DNA of 64,000 nt from Sphingobacterium corticibacter (GTDB lineage: Bacteria; Bacteroidota; Bacteroidia; Sphingobacteriales; Sphingobacteriaceae), in assembly GCF_003076635.1 (NCBI RefSeq), contig NZ_QDKG01000001.1:310001-374000 (forward strand), in the 5' to 3' direction. The first letter of the stretch is position 1; each line of letters opens with the position of its first letter. A program made the translations under genes and the position numbers. Below the pieces are notes generated by a model. The model had not been told where the DNA came from. It was given only the letters and a program-made list of their open reading frames with translations, and made no database searches. This document shows, piece after piece, positions 15,492-23,614 of the stretch.

Positions 15492-18400
15492 TTAAAATCT
15501 GATATTGACCCCTAGATTCATGATGCGAAATGTCGGGTAACCTAAGCCATTGGTGGCATCCATTTCTGGATCAATTCCAACCAGGTTTGTCCAAGTAAAT
15601 AAGTTCTGTCCGGAAAAGTAAACGCGAAGTCCAGACATAGAAAGAGGTTCTAATAGACGTTGTGGGAGCGAATAGCCGAAATCTAAATTTCTTAATTTAA
15701 TGTAGCGTACTGACTGCTTCCAAAAGTCGCTGTTCCAGTAGTTGCTGTGGGCACTATTACCAATTAGCGGCATAGGATAATCTCCTGGAATCAATTCGCT
15801 ATTGGCATCCCAGATATCGGATAGTTTCCATGTGTTATCAAAATAATATTGTGGATTATTTCCACCATCATGGAATGGGTTCCGCATTTCCCATTCTTTG
15901 TAAAAGGTGTTGAGGCCACCGCCTGAAAAATCCAAAGCCAAATCAAATCCCTTATACCCAAATGAAAAATTAAGGCCAAAGTTGAGAATCGGAGTAGAGT
16001 CTTGACGGTATCCAATAGGACGTTCGTCTAAGCCATTGATCACGCCGTCGCCGTTCTGATCTACATACTTGATATCGCCGGGTCTTAGCGTGCGGTTACC
16101 TTGTCGATCATTATCCACCGACCAGCTAGCGATCTCTTCCCAACTTTGAAATTGACCGTCCGACTCTAAGCCCCAATTGAGATAACCGTATCGATGTACG
16201 AGCGAACTACGGTATTCGTCCCAAGAATTACTAAAACGAGGACGATAGCGATCCCAATCATAAAAACGTGAATAGGTCATGTTACCCGCCAAGGAATAGG
16301 TAAAATCATGGAGTTGATCTGTCCAGCGTACAACCCCTTCAAATCCTCTGCGTTTGTCAGAGTTTAGATTTTCGTTTGGTAGGCCAAATCCAACTTCCAT
16401 AGGCAGTAGTACATCATAGCGAGCGGCAGGCAAGCCGGTAAGGTGTCTTTGAAATAATTCGAAAGTAGTTGTTAAACGATTTTGTAACATGCCAGCATCA
16501 AAAGCGATATTGATCATTTCGGCTCGCAACCAAGAAAGAGTGGTCACTGGTAATCCGCGAGGTTGTGTTCCTAGCACATATTCTCCATCTATGATTGCGC
16601 CACCTTGACGGTAATTGTATCCTGCTAAATAATCGAATGGTGCATATCCGGGCGTATCGTCCTGTCCCACGATTCCGTACGAACCTCTCAATTTAAAGTG
16701 ATTGATGAACTTTCCAATGCTGCCGTTTTTCCAAAAATTTTCTTCGGAGGGAACCCAACCAGCCGTTACGCCCGGGAAAAATCCCCAACGATCGTTGGTT
16801 GGGAATTTCCAAGAACCGTCCAATCGGCCAATGAGCTCCAACAAATACTTTCCTTTGTAGTCATAATTGATCTTACTGATGTAACCAAGGCGCGCTTGCG
16901 GATTGTCGCCAACGTCCGAATACTGATCCATATTATGGAAATAAATCAAATTCAAGGCATTAGCATCCGGTATGGTGTGTAGCCAACTGGTAGGCTCCGT
17001 ACGCAGAATACTTTCCATGCCGGCCAATATAGAGAGGTTGTGTCCACTAATATTTTTATCGTATTGCAATTGGATATTGGAAATCATTTCTTCCTCGTGT
17101 CCCATTCTACGCTCGCGCCATGGATTATTGTTTTGAAATATCACAGGGTAGGTGTCTGTCACTTCATCATAGCCATACAGTTGATACGTAAATTCGTGGT
17201 TTTCCATCCGCTGATTGTTATAGGAATACCCGACCAATCCTCTTGCTTTTAGTCCTTCGAAAATTTCATAGGACGCATCAAAGTTTAATTGAATTACTCG
17301 TCTAGTATCTTTATATTTTCCAGCAAGATCATAGGTTAGCCAGCCGAAATTGGTGCCTGGATCATTGGATGTTAATGTCGGATAAGCAGGATTGCCATTG
17401 GCAAATGGACCAATAGTTGGTAAGTTTCTAAATGTGGCGAAACGTGGTAACCATAGGTCATCTTCACCAGGTACGCCCGGGTTCACTTTTGTCTGATGTC
17501 TAGCATTCATGGTAGCGCGTACCTGAAATTTATCCGTTATATTGGAGGTGATGTTCATTTGTACGTTCGTCCGGTTGAATCCTCCATAATTCTTGATGAC
17601 ATCTTTCTGATTAAGATTACCTACACTAAAAAAATAGCTGATTTTGTCCGAACCGCCTGAAACGTTGGCATTGATATAGTTTTGAGGAGCCGTTTTCCAG
17701 ATGAAGTCGTACCAGTCAAATGGTTCATAGCCTTTTTCTGTACCCACGCGCCATTTTGCTAAGTCGCTTTCGGTATACCGATAATTATTTACTCCTTGTA
17801 CCGTTTCCGATTGGATGTAATTTTCGATGTAAGTTACAGCATCTGCAGGTCGCGGAAATGTGGATAGATTTTGTAAACCAAAATTGGATGTTAGACTGAC
17901 GGTGTTTTTGGTGTTTAGTCCACCGCGTTTGGTAGTAACCACAATAACACCATTGGCAGCGCGTACGCCGTAAATGGCTGCCGAAGCATCTTTTAACACC
18001 GAAATAGACTCAATGTCGTTGAAGTCTAAGTTGTTGAATTGAGCCGCATCTTTCTGCACACCGTCAATTACATATAATGGATTTCCCATATTACGGATTT
18101 GGATATTCGTTGTAGCTCCGGGTCTACCGTCGGTTTGTCGAAAATTCAGACCTGGAATTTTTCCAACAAGTGCTCCAGATACATTAGGTGATAGCGATCT
18201 GCTGATATCTTTGGATCCGATCACCGAAATAGAACCGGTTAGCGATTCTTTCTTTTGCGTCATTCCGAAGCCCGTAACCACTACTTCTTCAAGTGCTGTC
18301 TCATCTTCTTCCATTACGACATTAATGGTGCTGTTGCCAGCTTCTACCTTGCGTTCTATAGAAAGATGTCCGATATATTGGAACACCAAAATGGCATTTT

Positions 18401-18707
18401 GCGCATTTCTAAGCACAATGTTATATGCTCCATTTTGATCTGTAGTTACACTATTATTAGTTCCTTTTTCGGTTACGGTCACGCCAGTTAAAGTCGCATT
18501 TTGAGTGTTGGTAACTACACCGCTCAGTGATCGTTGAATCCAAGGTAGATTCGATTCGGTGCTCCGCTCGTGCCAAGCCAGTACTGCTTGGGTAGGGATT
18601 AGAAAATATAAAAACAAAACGGATAATAGTTTGAGTATGAGGCCGCCTCCCTTACAACGCATTTTGCAGCATACTCTTTGATTTTGATTCAAATCATTTA
18701 CATTCAT
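15492..18707 (-). CDS. SusC/RagA-family TonB-dependent receptor, locus 2
   Basis: The 1071-aa receptor has an N-terminal extension of about 20 polar residues before the signal helix (ILKLLSVLFLYFLIPTQAVLA), so translation may instead begin at the ATG at 18662. After cleavage come a CarboxypepD-regulatory-like domain (LSGVVTNTQNATLTGVTV), the EEVVVTGFG box at about 140, a plug with IRNMGNPLYVIDGV, and SVLKDASAAIYGVRAANGV. The barrel ends in IRF. There is no secretin/TonB N-terminal signalling domain. A perfect inverted repeat lies 33 bp upstream of the start. Confidence 0.93.
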   Translation of the reverse strand: MNVNDLNQNQRVCCKMRCKGGGLILKLLSVLFLYFLIPTQAVLAWHERSTESNLPWIQRSLSGVVTNTQNATLTGVTVTEKGTNNSVTTDQNGAYNIVLRNAQNAILVFQYIGHLSIERKVEAGNSTINVVMEEDETALEEVVVTGFGMTQKKESLTGSISVIGSKDISRSLSPNVSGALVGKIPGLNFRQTDGRPGATTNIQIRNMGNPLYVIDGVQKDAAQFNNLDFNDIESISVLKDASAAIYGVRAANGVIVVTTKRGGLNTKNTVSLTSNFGLQNLSTFPRPADAVTYIENYIQSETVQGVNNYRYTESDLAKWRVGTEKGYEPFDWYDFIWKTAPQNYINANVSGGSDKISYFFSVGNLNQKDVIKNYGGFNRTNVQMNITSNITDKFQVRATMNARHQTKVNPGVPGEDDLWLPRFATFRNLPTIGPFANGNPAYPTLTSNDPGTNFGWLTYDLAGKYKDTRRVIQLNFDASYEIFEGLKARGLVGYSYNNQRMENHEFTYQLYGYDEVTDTYPVIFQNNNPWRERRMGHEEEMISNIQLQYDKNISGHNLSILAGMESILRTEPTSWLHTIPDANALNLIYFHNMDQYSDVGDNPQARLGYISKINYDYKGKYLLELIGRLDGSWKFPTNDRWGFFPGVTAGWVPSEENFWKNGSIGKFINHFKLRGSYGIVGQDDTPGYAPFDYLAGYNYRQGGAIIDGEYVLGTQPRGLPVTTLSWLRAEMINIAFDAGMLQNRLTTTFELFQRHLTGLPAARYDVLLPMEVGFGLPNENLNSDKRRGFEGVVRWTDQLHDFTYSLAGNMTYSRFYDWDRYRPRFSNSWDEYRSSLVHRYGYLNWGLESDGQFQSWEEIASWSVDNDRQGNRTLRPGDIKYVDQNGDGVINGLDERPIGYRQDSTPILNFGLNFSFGYKGFDLALDFSGGGLNTFYKEWEMRNPFHDGGNNPQYYFDNTWKLSDIWDANSELIPGDYPMPLIGNSAHSNYWNSDFWKQSVRYIKLRNLDFGYSLPQRLLEPLSMSGLRVYFSGQNLFTWTNLVGIDPEMDATNGLGYPTFRIMNLGVNIRF

Positions 18708-18739
18708 AATCTATTAGGTTAGTTATTAATATTAACAAC

Positions 18740-18759
18740 TTGTTCATGAGCATGAACAA
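18740..18759. repeat. Perfect inverted repeat upstream of SusC locus 2
   Basis: Two 9-bp arms, TTGTTCATG and CATGAACAA, flank a 2-bp spacer. The element lies 33 bp before the SusC start. It could be a dimeric-regulator operator or a hairpin in the mRNA leader. The symmetry is exact, which is unlikely by chance at this length. Confidence 0.6.
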
Positions 18760-18834
18760 ATTTGTTTAACGATTTCACTGACTCTCGACAAAGGTTGGAG
18801 AGTGAAGTATGATTAGCGCTGTCTAAAATAGTTT

Positions 18835-18936
18835 TTACCCGGAGCGCGACCGTCCCTTTTTGTATGCATCATTCTTCAAAATCTGTCTTGCAACAGCTGC
18901 CGCATTCGTCAGATGATAAAAGGTTTTTGCTTTCAT
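18835..18936 (-). CDS. Small ORF, 33 aa, upstream of SusC locus 2
   Basis: A short ORF with a Lys/Arg-rich product: it begins MKAKTFYHLTNAAAVARQI and ends KKGRSRSG. It is in the same direction as SusC and stops 127 bp before it. The composition (amphipathic helix, then basic tail) looks like a small protein rather than random sequence, and codon choice is ordinary. I know no family. It may be a real micro-protein or a regulatory leader ORF for the SusC operon. Confidence 0.4.
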   Translation of the reverse strand: MKAKTFYHLTNAAAVARQILKNDAYKKGRSRSG

Positions 18937-19328
18937 AAGTGGTGTTTAGTATTTAGTTTATTTTGGTATTAGTATGTAATCAACTTTACCGACGATTATT
19001 CACCGTCAGATATTCATGATGTTATATACTGATGCGCTCTAAGGAGAATGATTTCCTCAAGAAAAAAAATATGGTTTACTGGGTTAGCAGTTTAGAAAAC
19101 CACCATTAATTGCAATGGTCTTCAAGAAATAAATTTCATGAAGTGTAGATAAATAAAATTGCACTTGTGTCTCAAATACTTATCATTCTGTCTCATTTGT
19201 ACTTCAAATGAGAATAGGGTATTTGTCTGCGCGATAAGGATAGTATTTCAGTGCGGGGAGCTACTGAATAAATTAATTCAGCCATCATTTGGTTGATGTT
19301 AGGTGGTATTCATGAGGTTGCTCTACGC
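18937..19328. other. Intergenic regulatory region of SusC locus 2
   Basis: No gene is seen. It holds a 9-bp inverted repeat (TCTCATTTG / CAAATGAGA, 19191-19213, loop 5). Two TGTCTCA direct repeats start exactly 21 bp apart (19168 and 19189), and a smaller repeat (CTGAAT / ATTCAG) spans 19264-19281. No exact TAnnTTTG box facing SusC was found. Confidence 0.5.
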
Positions 19329-19368
19329 AAAAAAAACCTGTATCGGGATTCCGATACAGGTTTTTTTT
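19329..19368. terminator. Terminator of the rplM-rpsI-rpsB-tsf operon
   Basis: A perfect 10-bp GC-containing stem (CCTGTATCGG, 19337-19346, and CCGATACAGG, 19351-19360) with loop GATT is flanked by long A and T runs, so it works in both directions. It lies 19 bp after the tsf stop. Confidence 0.93.
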
Positions 19369-19387
19369 AAGGTTATTGTCTTTAAAA

Positions 19388-20224
19388 TTATGCGCCTAAT
19401 TGCACGCGTTTGAAAGCAGTAACTGTCAAACCTTTGTTTACGCTATCTAAGAATTGAGCGATAGATTTTGAAGAATCTTTCACAAATTCTTGGTTCAACA
19501 AGGTATTGTCTTTGTAGAATTTGTTCAATTTTCCAGCAGCGATTTTTTCTACCATTTCTTCTGGTTTACCTTCCGCACGGATTTGATCTTTCGCAATTTC
19601 CAACTCACGCTCGATAGTTTGAGAATCTACACCGTCTTTGTCGATCGCTACAGGGTTCATTGCAGCAATTTGCATTGCTACATCTCTACCAGCTTCTTCA
19701 ACACCAGCAGCATCAGCAGAAAGACCTACTAATACGCCCAAACGATAGTTACCGTGGATATAAGCTACTACTTTATCAGCAGTTACTACTTCGTATTTAG
19801 AAACGTCGATTTTCTCACCGATTACACCAGTTTGCTCGATCAAGTATTCTGCTACTTTGCGTCCGTCCAATTCAAGACCTTTCAACTCTTCTAAAGAAGC
19901 TGGTTGGCTTGTTAAAGCTAAGTCAGCGATTTTTTCAGCGAAAGCCACGAAGTCAGCATTTTTAGCTACGAAGTCAGTCTCACAGTTTACTTCTACTACG
20001 ATACCTGATTTACCATCAGCAGTAGATTTAGCAATGATTACTCCTTCGTTAGAGTCACGGTCTTGACGGCTTGCCGCTACTTTGGCACCTTTTTTACGAA
20101 GGTAATCTACTGCAGCTTCGAAGTCACCATTAGCCTCTACTAAAGCTTTTTTACAATCCATCATACCTGCGCCGGTTTGTTGACGCAATTTGTTTACATC
20201 TGATGCAGAAATTTGTACTGACAT
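19388..20224 (-). CDS. tsf: Translation elongation factor Ts
   Basis: EF-Ts is the nucleotide exchange factor that releases GDP from EF-Tu. The 278-aa protein opens with the UBA-like N-terminal domain (VNKLRQQTGAGMMDCKKALVEANGD) and carries the EF-Tu contact motif CETDFVAKN at about 78-86. Two dimerisation subdomains follow, ending in the conserved INKFYKDNTLLNQEFVKD region. The size is typical of Bacteroidota. It follows rpsB after a 176-bp gap containing a terminator-like hairpin, so part of rpsB transcription may end before tsf. Confidence 0.97.
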   Translation of the reverse strand: MSVQISASDVNKLRQQTGAGMMDCKKALVEANGDFEAAVDYLRKKGAKVAASRQDRDSNEGVIIAKSTADGKSGIVVEVNCETDFVAKNADFVAFAEKIADLALTSQPASLEELKGLELDGRKVAEYLIEQTGVIGEKIDVSKYEVVTADKVVAYIHGNYRLGVLVGLSADAAGVEEAGRDVAMQIAAMNPVAIDKDGVDSQTIERELEIAKDQIRAEGKPEEMVEKIAAGKLNKFYKDNTLLNQEFVKDSSKSIAQFLDSVNKGLTVTAFKRVQLGA

Positions 20225-20314
20225 GATATGTTTATTTTATAGTTTAGATCTGTTTCCTGACCAACAAAATAAGGTACTGATATGACCTGATTGTTAGCCT
20301 AATAATAAATAAGT

Positions 20315-20382
20315 AAAAAACCGGAGAGGCAAGCTAGTTTAAAGAAGCAGAAGCTTCCAGAAACGAGCACTTGTCTGTCCGG
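20315..20382 (-). terminator. Terminator-like hairpin between rpsB and tsf
   Basis: On the minus strand a long stem (arms 20370-20382 and 20321-20333, 12 of 13 positions pairing with one G-T wobble) is followed by a run of six T. The loop contains a second small stem (GAAGC/GCTTC). The position, 19 bp after rpsB and 97 bp before tsf, suits a partial terminator that lowers tsf relative to rpsB, or an mRNA processing site. Confidence 0.6.
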
Positions 20383-20400
20383 CTTTAGTCGGTAGAATGA

Positions 20401-21213
20401 TTATTCTACGTCTTTTGCTTTACGAGTGCGTTTTCCGGCAGTTGCATCTTCCGCAACTTCTGCGCCGTTATCGATAGCTGCTTTAGAAGCTGCTGCTTCT
20501 TTTTCAGCCTCATCTTCTTTATCGCGCTTACGCTCATCAAGACCTTCTTGAATTGCTTTACCAATAACTTCAGCAATTAGATTGATCGACTTAGTCGCGT
20601 CATCATTTGCAGGGATTGGGAAATCAATGTTAGTAGGATCAGAGTTGGTATCCACCATCGCAAAAGTAGGAATGTTTAATTTCATTGCTTCTGCAACAGC
20701 GATGTGCTCTTTCTTAACGTCTACGATGAATAATGCAGCAGGTAGGCGGTTTAGGTCAGCAATACCTCCAAGAAGGTTTTCTAACTTGATACGCTCACGC
20801 TGAATCATTAATTTCTCTTTTTTAGATAATACGTCGTAAGTACCGTCTTTTTGCATCTTGTCGATGTTACCCATCTTCTTGATAGACTTGCGTACGGTTG
20901 CGAAGTTGGTAAGCATACCACCTAACCAACGCTCGGTAACGAAAGGCATGCTAACATCTTTCGCTTGTTGCGCGATGATTTCTTTAGCTTGTTTTTTCGT
21001 TGCTACGAATAATACTTTACGACCTGATTTTACGATTTGTTTGATAGCTGAAGCAGCTTCTTCCAATTTCGTAAGTGTTTTGTTCAAGTCAATGATGTGG
21101 ATGCCATTACGCTCCATGAAAATGTACTTAGACATTTTCGGATCCCATTTACGGGTAAGGTGACCAAAGTGCACACCTGCATCCAATAAATCTTGATATG
21201 TTGTTCTTGCCAT
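20401..21213 (-). CDS. rpsB: 30S ribosomal protein S2
   Basis: S2 is a 30S protein that helps bind S1 and mRNA. The 270-aa protein has the expected landmarks: LLDAGVHFGHLTRKWDPKM near the N-terminus, RKVLFVATKKQAKE, and FVTERWLGGMLTNF. The C-terminal tail after about residue 230 is charged, first Lys/Arg/Glu-rich and then ending RKAKDVE, an extension common in Bacteroidota S2. A full Shine-Dalgarno precedes the start, unusual for this phylum. It lies 19 bp after rpsI. Confidence 0.97.
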   Translation of the reverse strand: MARTTYQDLLDAGVHFGHLTRKWDPKMSKYIFMERNGIHIIDLNKTLTKLEEAASAIKQIVKSGRKVLFVATKKQAKEIIAQQAKDVSMPFVTERWLGGMLTNFATVRKSIKKMGNIDKMQKDGTYDVLSKKEKLMIQRERIKLENLLGGIADLNRLPAALFIVDVKKEHIAVAEAMKLNIPTFAMVDTNSDPTNIDFPIPANDDATKSINLIAEVIGKAIQEGLDERKRDKEDEAEKEAAASKAAIDNGAEVAEDATAGKRTRKAKDVE

Positions 21214-21220
21214 TTTGTGA

Positions 21221-21229
21221 TCCTCCTTT
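21221..21229 (-). promoter_or_regulatory. Strong Shine-Dalgarno of rpsB
   Basis: AAAGGAGGA on the minus strand, 7 nt before the rpsB ATG, can pair almost fully with the 16S anti-SD. Most other starts in the window show no such motif. It follows the rpsI stop directly. Confidence 0.8.
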
Positions 21230-21231
21230 GA

Positions 21232-21618
21232 TTAACGTTTACTGAATTGGAATCTTCTACGCGCTTTGCGACGTCCTGGTTTCTTACGCTCAACCATACG
21301 GTCATCGCGTGTCATCAAACCTTTAGCACGTAAAGCTGGTTTCACTTCCGGGTCTAATTCTACCAATGCTTTGGCAATTGCCAGACGCACAGCTTCTGCT
21401 TGTCCTTTAACGCCTCCACCTTGTACGTTTACTTTAACATCAAAGTTGGCCAATGATTCTGCTACATTCAAAGATTGAGTAGCGATGTATTGCAATGGCA
21501 AAGTTGGAAAATATACCGTGTAGTCTTTACCATTCACGGTAATGTTACCGCTACCTGCAGCTAAGTAGATGCGGGCAACAGCAGTCTTTCTTCTACCTGA
21601 AGTATTAGTTGTTGACAT
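21232..21618 (-). CDS. rpsI: 30S ribosomal protein S9
   Basis: S9 is a 30S protein whose C-terminal tail reaches the P-site tRNA. The 128-aa protein contains GRRKTAVARIYLAAGSG, NVQGGGVKGQAEAVRLAIAKAL, and the basic tail KKPGRRKARRRFQFSKR, all hallmark S9 segments. An AAGGAG motif precedes the start and overlaps the stop of rplM, so the two are translationally close (11-bp gap). The rplM-rpsI pairing is universal in bacteria. Confidence 0.97.
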   Translation of the reverse strand: MSTTNTSGRRKTAVARIYLAAGSGNITVNGKDYTVYFPTLPLQYIATQSLNVAESLANFDVKVNVQGGGVKGQAEAVRLAIAKALVELDPEVKPALRAKGLMTRDDRMVERKKPGRRKARRRFQFSKR

Positions 21619-21629
21619 AATGAATCTCC

Positions 21630-22073
21630 TTAAAATTTAACAGTTTTTGGATTTTGTGCCTCATGTTTGTGCTCAGATCCAGCATAAACAAAAAGGTTTC
21701 TAAATAGCTCACGGCCCAAACGGTTTTTAGGCAACATACCACGTACCGCTTTCTCAATGATGCGCTCTGGGTGTTTTGCCATTAATTCTTTTGGAGAAAC
21801 AAAACGTTGACCACCTGGGTAGCCTGTGTAGCGTACATATACTTTGTCGCCCAATTTGTTTCCTGTCAACTTAACCTTGTCTGCGTTGATAACGATTACA
21901 TTATCTCCACAGTCTACGTGTGGGGTGAATGTAGGCTTGTGTTTACCACGGATTACTTTCGCAATCTGGCTTGCCAAGCGCCCCAAAATCTCGCCTTCAG
22001 CGTCAACAACGATCCATTCCTTGTTTACGGTGTTTTTGTTAGCAGAGACAGTTTTGTAACTTAACGTATTCAC
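21630..22073 (-). CDS. rplM: 50S ribosomal protein L13
   Basis: L13 is an early-assembly 50S protein, here 147 aa. The start codon is GTG at 22073, giving the N-terminus (M)NTLSYKTVSANKNTVNKEW typical of this clade. Landmarks are WIVVDAEGEILGRLASQIAKV, HVDCGDNVIVINADKVKLTG, and GGQRFVSPKELMAKHPERII followed by AVRGMLPKNRLGR. It is the first gene of rplM-rpsI-rpsB-tsf. A -7 box lies 67 bp upstream, leaving a leader in which autoregulation by L13 is possible. Confidence 0.97.
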   Translation of the reverse strand: MNTLSYKTVSANKNTVNKEWIVVDAEGEILGRLASQIAKVIRGKHKPTFTPHVDCGDNVIVINADKVKLTGNKLGDKVYVRYTGYPGGQRFVSPKELMAKHPERIIEKAVRGMLPKNRLGRELFRNLFVYAGSEHKHEAQNPKTVKF

Positions 22074-22139
22074 TTGCTTTTGTTTTTATAAATTAATTGA
22101 TAAATTCTATCCTTCCTGTACTCACTACAATAAGGTTTG

Positions 22140-22147
22140 CAAAGATA
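22140..22147 (-). promoter_or_regulatory. -7 box (TATCTTTG) of the rplM operon
   Basis: An exact TAnnTTTG match on the minus strand implies a start point near 22133 and a leader of about 60 nt. I recall an L13 leader motif being described in Bacteroidia. I see only a weak TTTAT/ATAAA stem here, so leader identity is unproven. Confidence 0.65.
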
Positions 22148-22347
22148 CAATTATTTTCGATATAAACTAAGTAGTTTTGTTTTCGTCTAATGGTATCGAA
22201 ATTTATATTTTAGTTGTTGATTAGATATTGCTCAAGCTTGTGATTTCGACCCAAATTTGTTCTATCATTTTTTATCAGTGTTCTAAAGTGAAAATTCTTG
22301 CTTCGCATGCTTAGGAAATACTTAGCGTTGGTAGTAGACAGTAATAT

Positions 22348-23205
22348 ATGAATCAGATCGCGATAATCCCATTTAAACCGATATCCAATTCCAAACAGAA
22401 TCTTTTTGTAGTGGATCTATTAGAGTATGTAAAACGGGATCCAAAAGTCCTATTGACACCACACCTCACAGATTTTTTTGTAATAATATGGGTTACACGA
22501 GGAATATTAGATTATCAGATTGATCACTTGCCCTATCAGGTAAAAAAGGATCACTTGATATATATTGCCCCTGGACAGATTCATCACTTTAAAACTAGTA
22601 AAGAATTTGAGGGTGAATTAATAGCGTTTACCGAAGATTTTGTGCCTAAGAATGCTTTCTTTAATGTGTTACGCATTTTTGAAAATGTAAATAGTAAGGT
22701 GAAGACTATGCACTCAAAGGAAATCCATATCAAGGTGCAAGCCTTGTTTCGAAGTTTGATGGAGGAGCTTAAAAATGATGCAGACGAATATCAGCATGAT
22801 TTACTTTTTAATATGCTATATAATCTTATTTTGTTTGTAGAGCGAGGGAAGATTATTCATACTGTTGATAACCTACAAAGCCAAGATTTAAATGATATCA
22901 TGGTTTTTAAAAAGCTGGTCGCTAAAAATTGTCGCAACCATTATACTGTGAAGGATTATGCGGATATTTTAGATACTACGACACAGCGCTTGTTAAAAAT
23001 ATCCACCATTGCCTTAGGAAGAACCCCAAAAGAGTTCATCACTGAACACTTACTGACCGAGAGCCAAAGACTATTAAAATATAGTGATCATTCCATTAAA
23101 GAAATTAGTTTCCAATTAGGGTTTGACGAACCAACAAATTTCACCAAATTTTTTAAGAAGCAGGCGCGGGTATCACCTACCTTGTTTAGAAAAATTAATA
23201 AATAG
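22348..23205 (+). CDS. AraC-family transcriptional regulator
   Basis: The 285-aa regulator has an N-terminal cupin-like sensor half (residues about 30-110, including VKKDHLIYIAPGQIHHFK) and a C-terminal double helix-turn-helix. The second half reads VKDYADILDTTTQRLLKISTIALGRTPKEFI, then SIKEISFQLGFDEPTNFTKFFKKQARVSPTLFR, the AraC/XylS signature. It is on the same strand and directly before the tyrosine catabolic genes (410-bp gap), so it is a likely regulator of them; the effector is not evident. Confidence 0.9.
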   Translation: MNQIAIIPFKPISNSKQNLFVVDLLEYVKRDPKVLLTPHLTDFFVIIWVTRGILDYQIDHLPYQVKKDHLIYIAPGQIHHFKTSKEFEGELIAFTEDFVPKNAFFNVLRIFENVNSKVKTMHSKEIHIKVQALFRSLMEELKNDADEYQHDLLFNMLYNLILFVERGKIIHTVDNLQSQDLNDIMVFKKLVAKNCRNHYTVKDYADILDTTTQRLLKISTIALGRTPKEFITEHLLTESQRLLKYSDHSIKEISFQLGFDEPTNFTKFFKKQARVSPTLFRKINK

Positions 23206-23614
23206 GAAACGGCTGCTTTTTTTTTAACCATTAATTTCTTTTTAATTACCTTTTTTTACACTTGTATCTCTGTAATTTTGGGATATATATCGTTGCATAG
23301 ATTTCTTTTTTGCAGAACAATTGTCTCTAGAATTGGAACTTATGTAGTGAGATCAAAACCATTATAAATGTTTATACGTAGAGGGGGATGTGGAATAAAA
23401 TCCACTACGAATCACGATAACTCTTTAATATGTCTGTTTGGCAATATGGGGCTCGTACTTCGTAAATGTGGTGGTCAAGTTATGTTCCTTAGCCGTATTA
23501 ATAATGTTTTTCTTAAAAAATTAATGGCGCATTTTTGTGCTCTAATTCGTGTTAAATGTTTTGTATATAGACGTTTAACTGATGTTCACTCTCTAAAAAA
23601 AATGACAATTAGAA
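23206..23614. other. 409-bp intergenic region before the catabolic operon
   Basis: No convincing gene is present. TAATTTTG at about 23271-23278 fits the -7 consensus facing the catabolic genes, but would give a leader of over 300 nt. No inverted repeat of note was seen. Confidence 0.35.

Noticed and set aside
5209..18707. ECF sigma/anti-sigma pair controlling the SusC genes
   Set aside because: Searched around both loci; no sigma-like or FecR-like gene, and the receptors have no N-terminal signalling domain.
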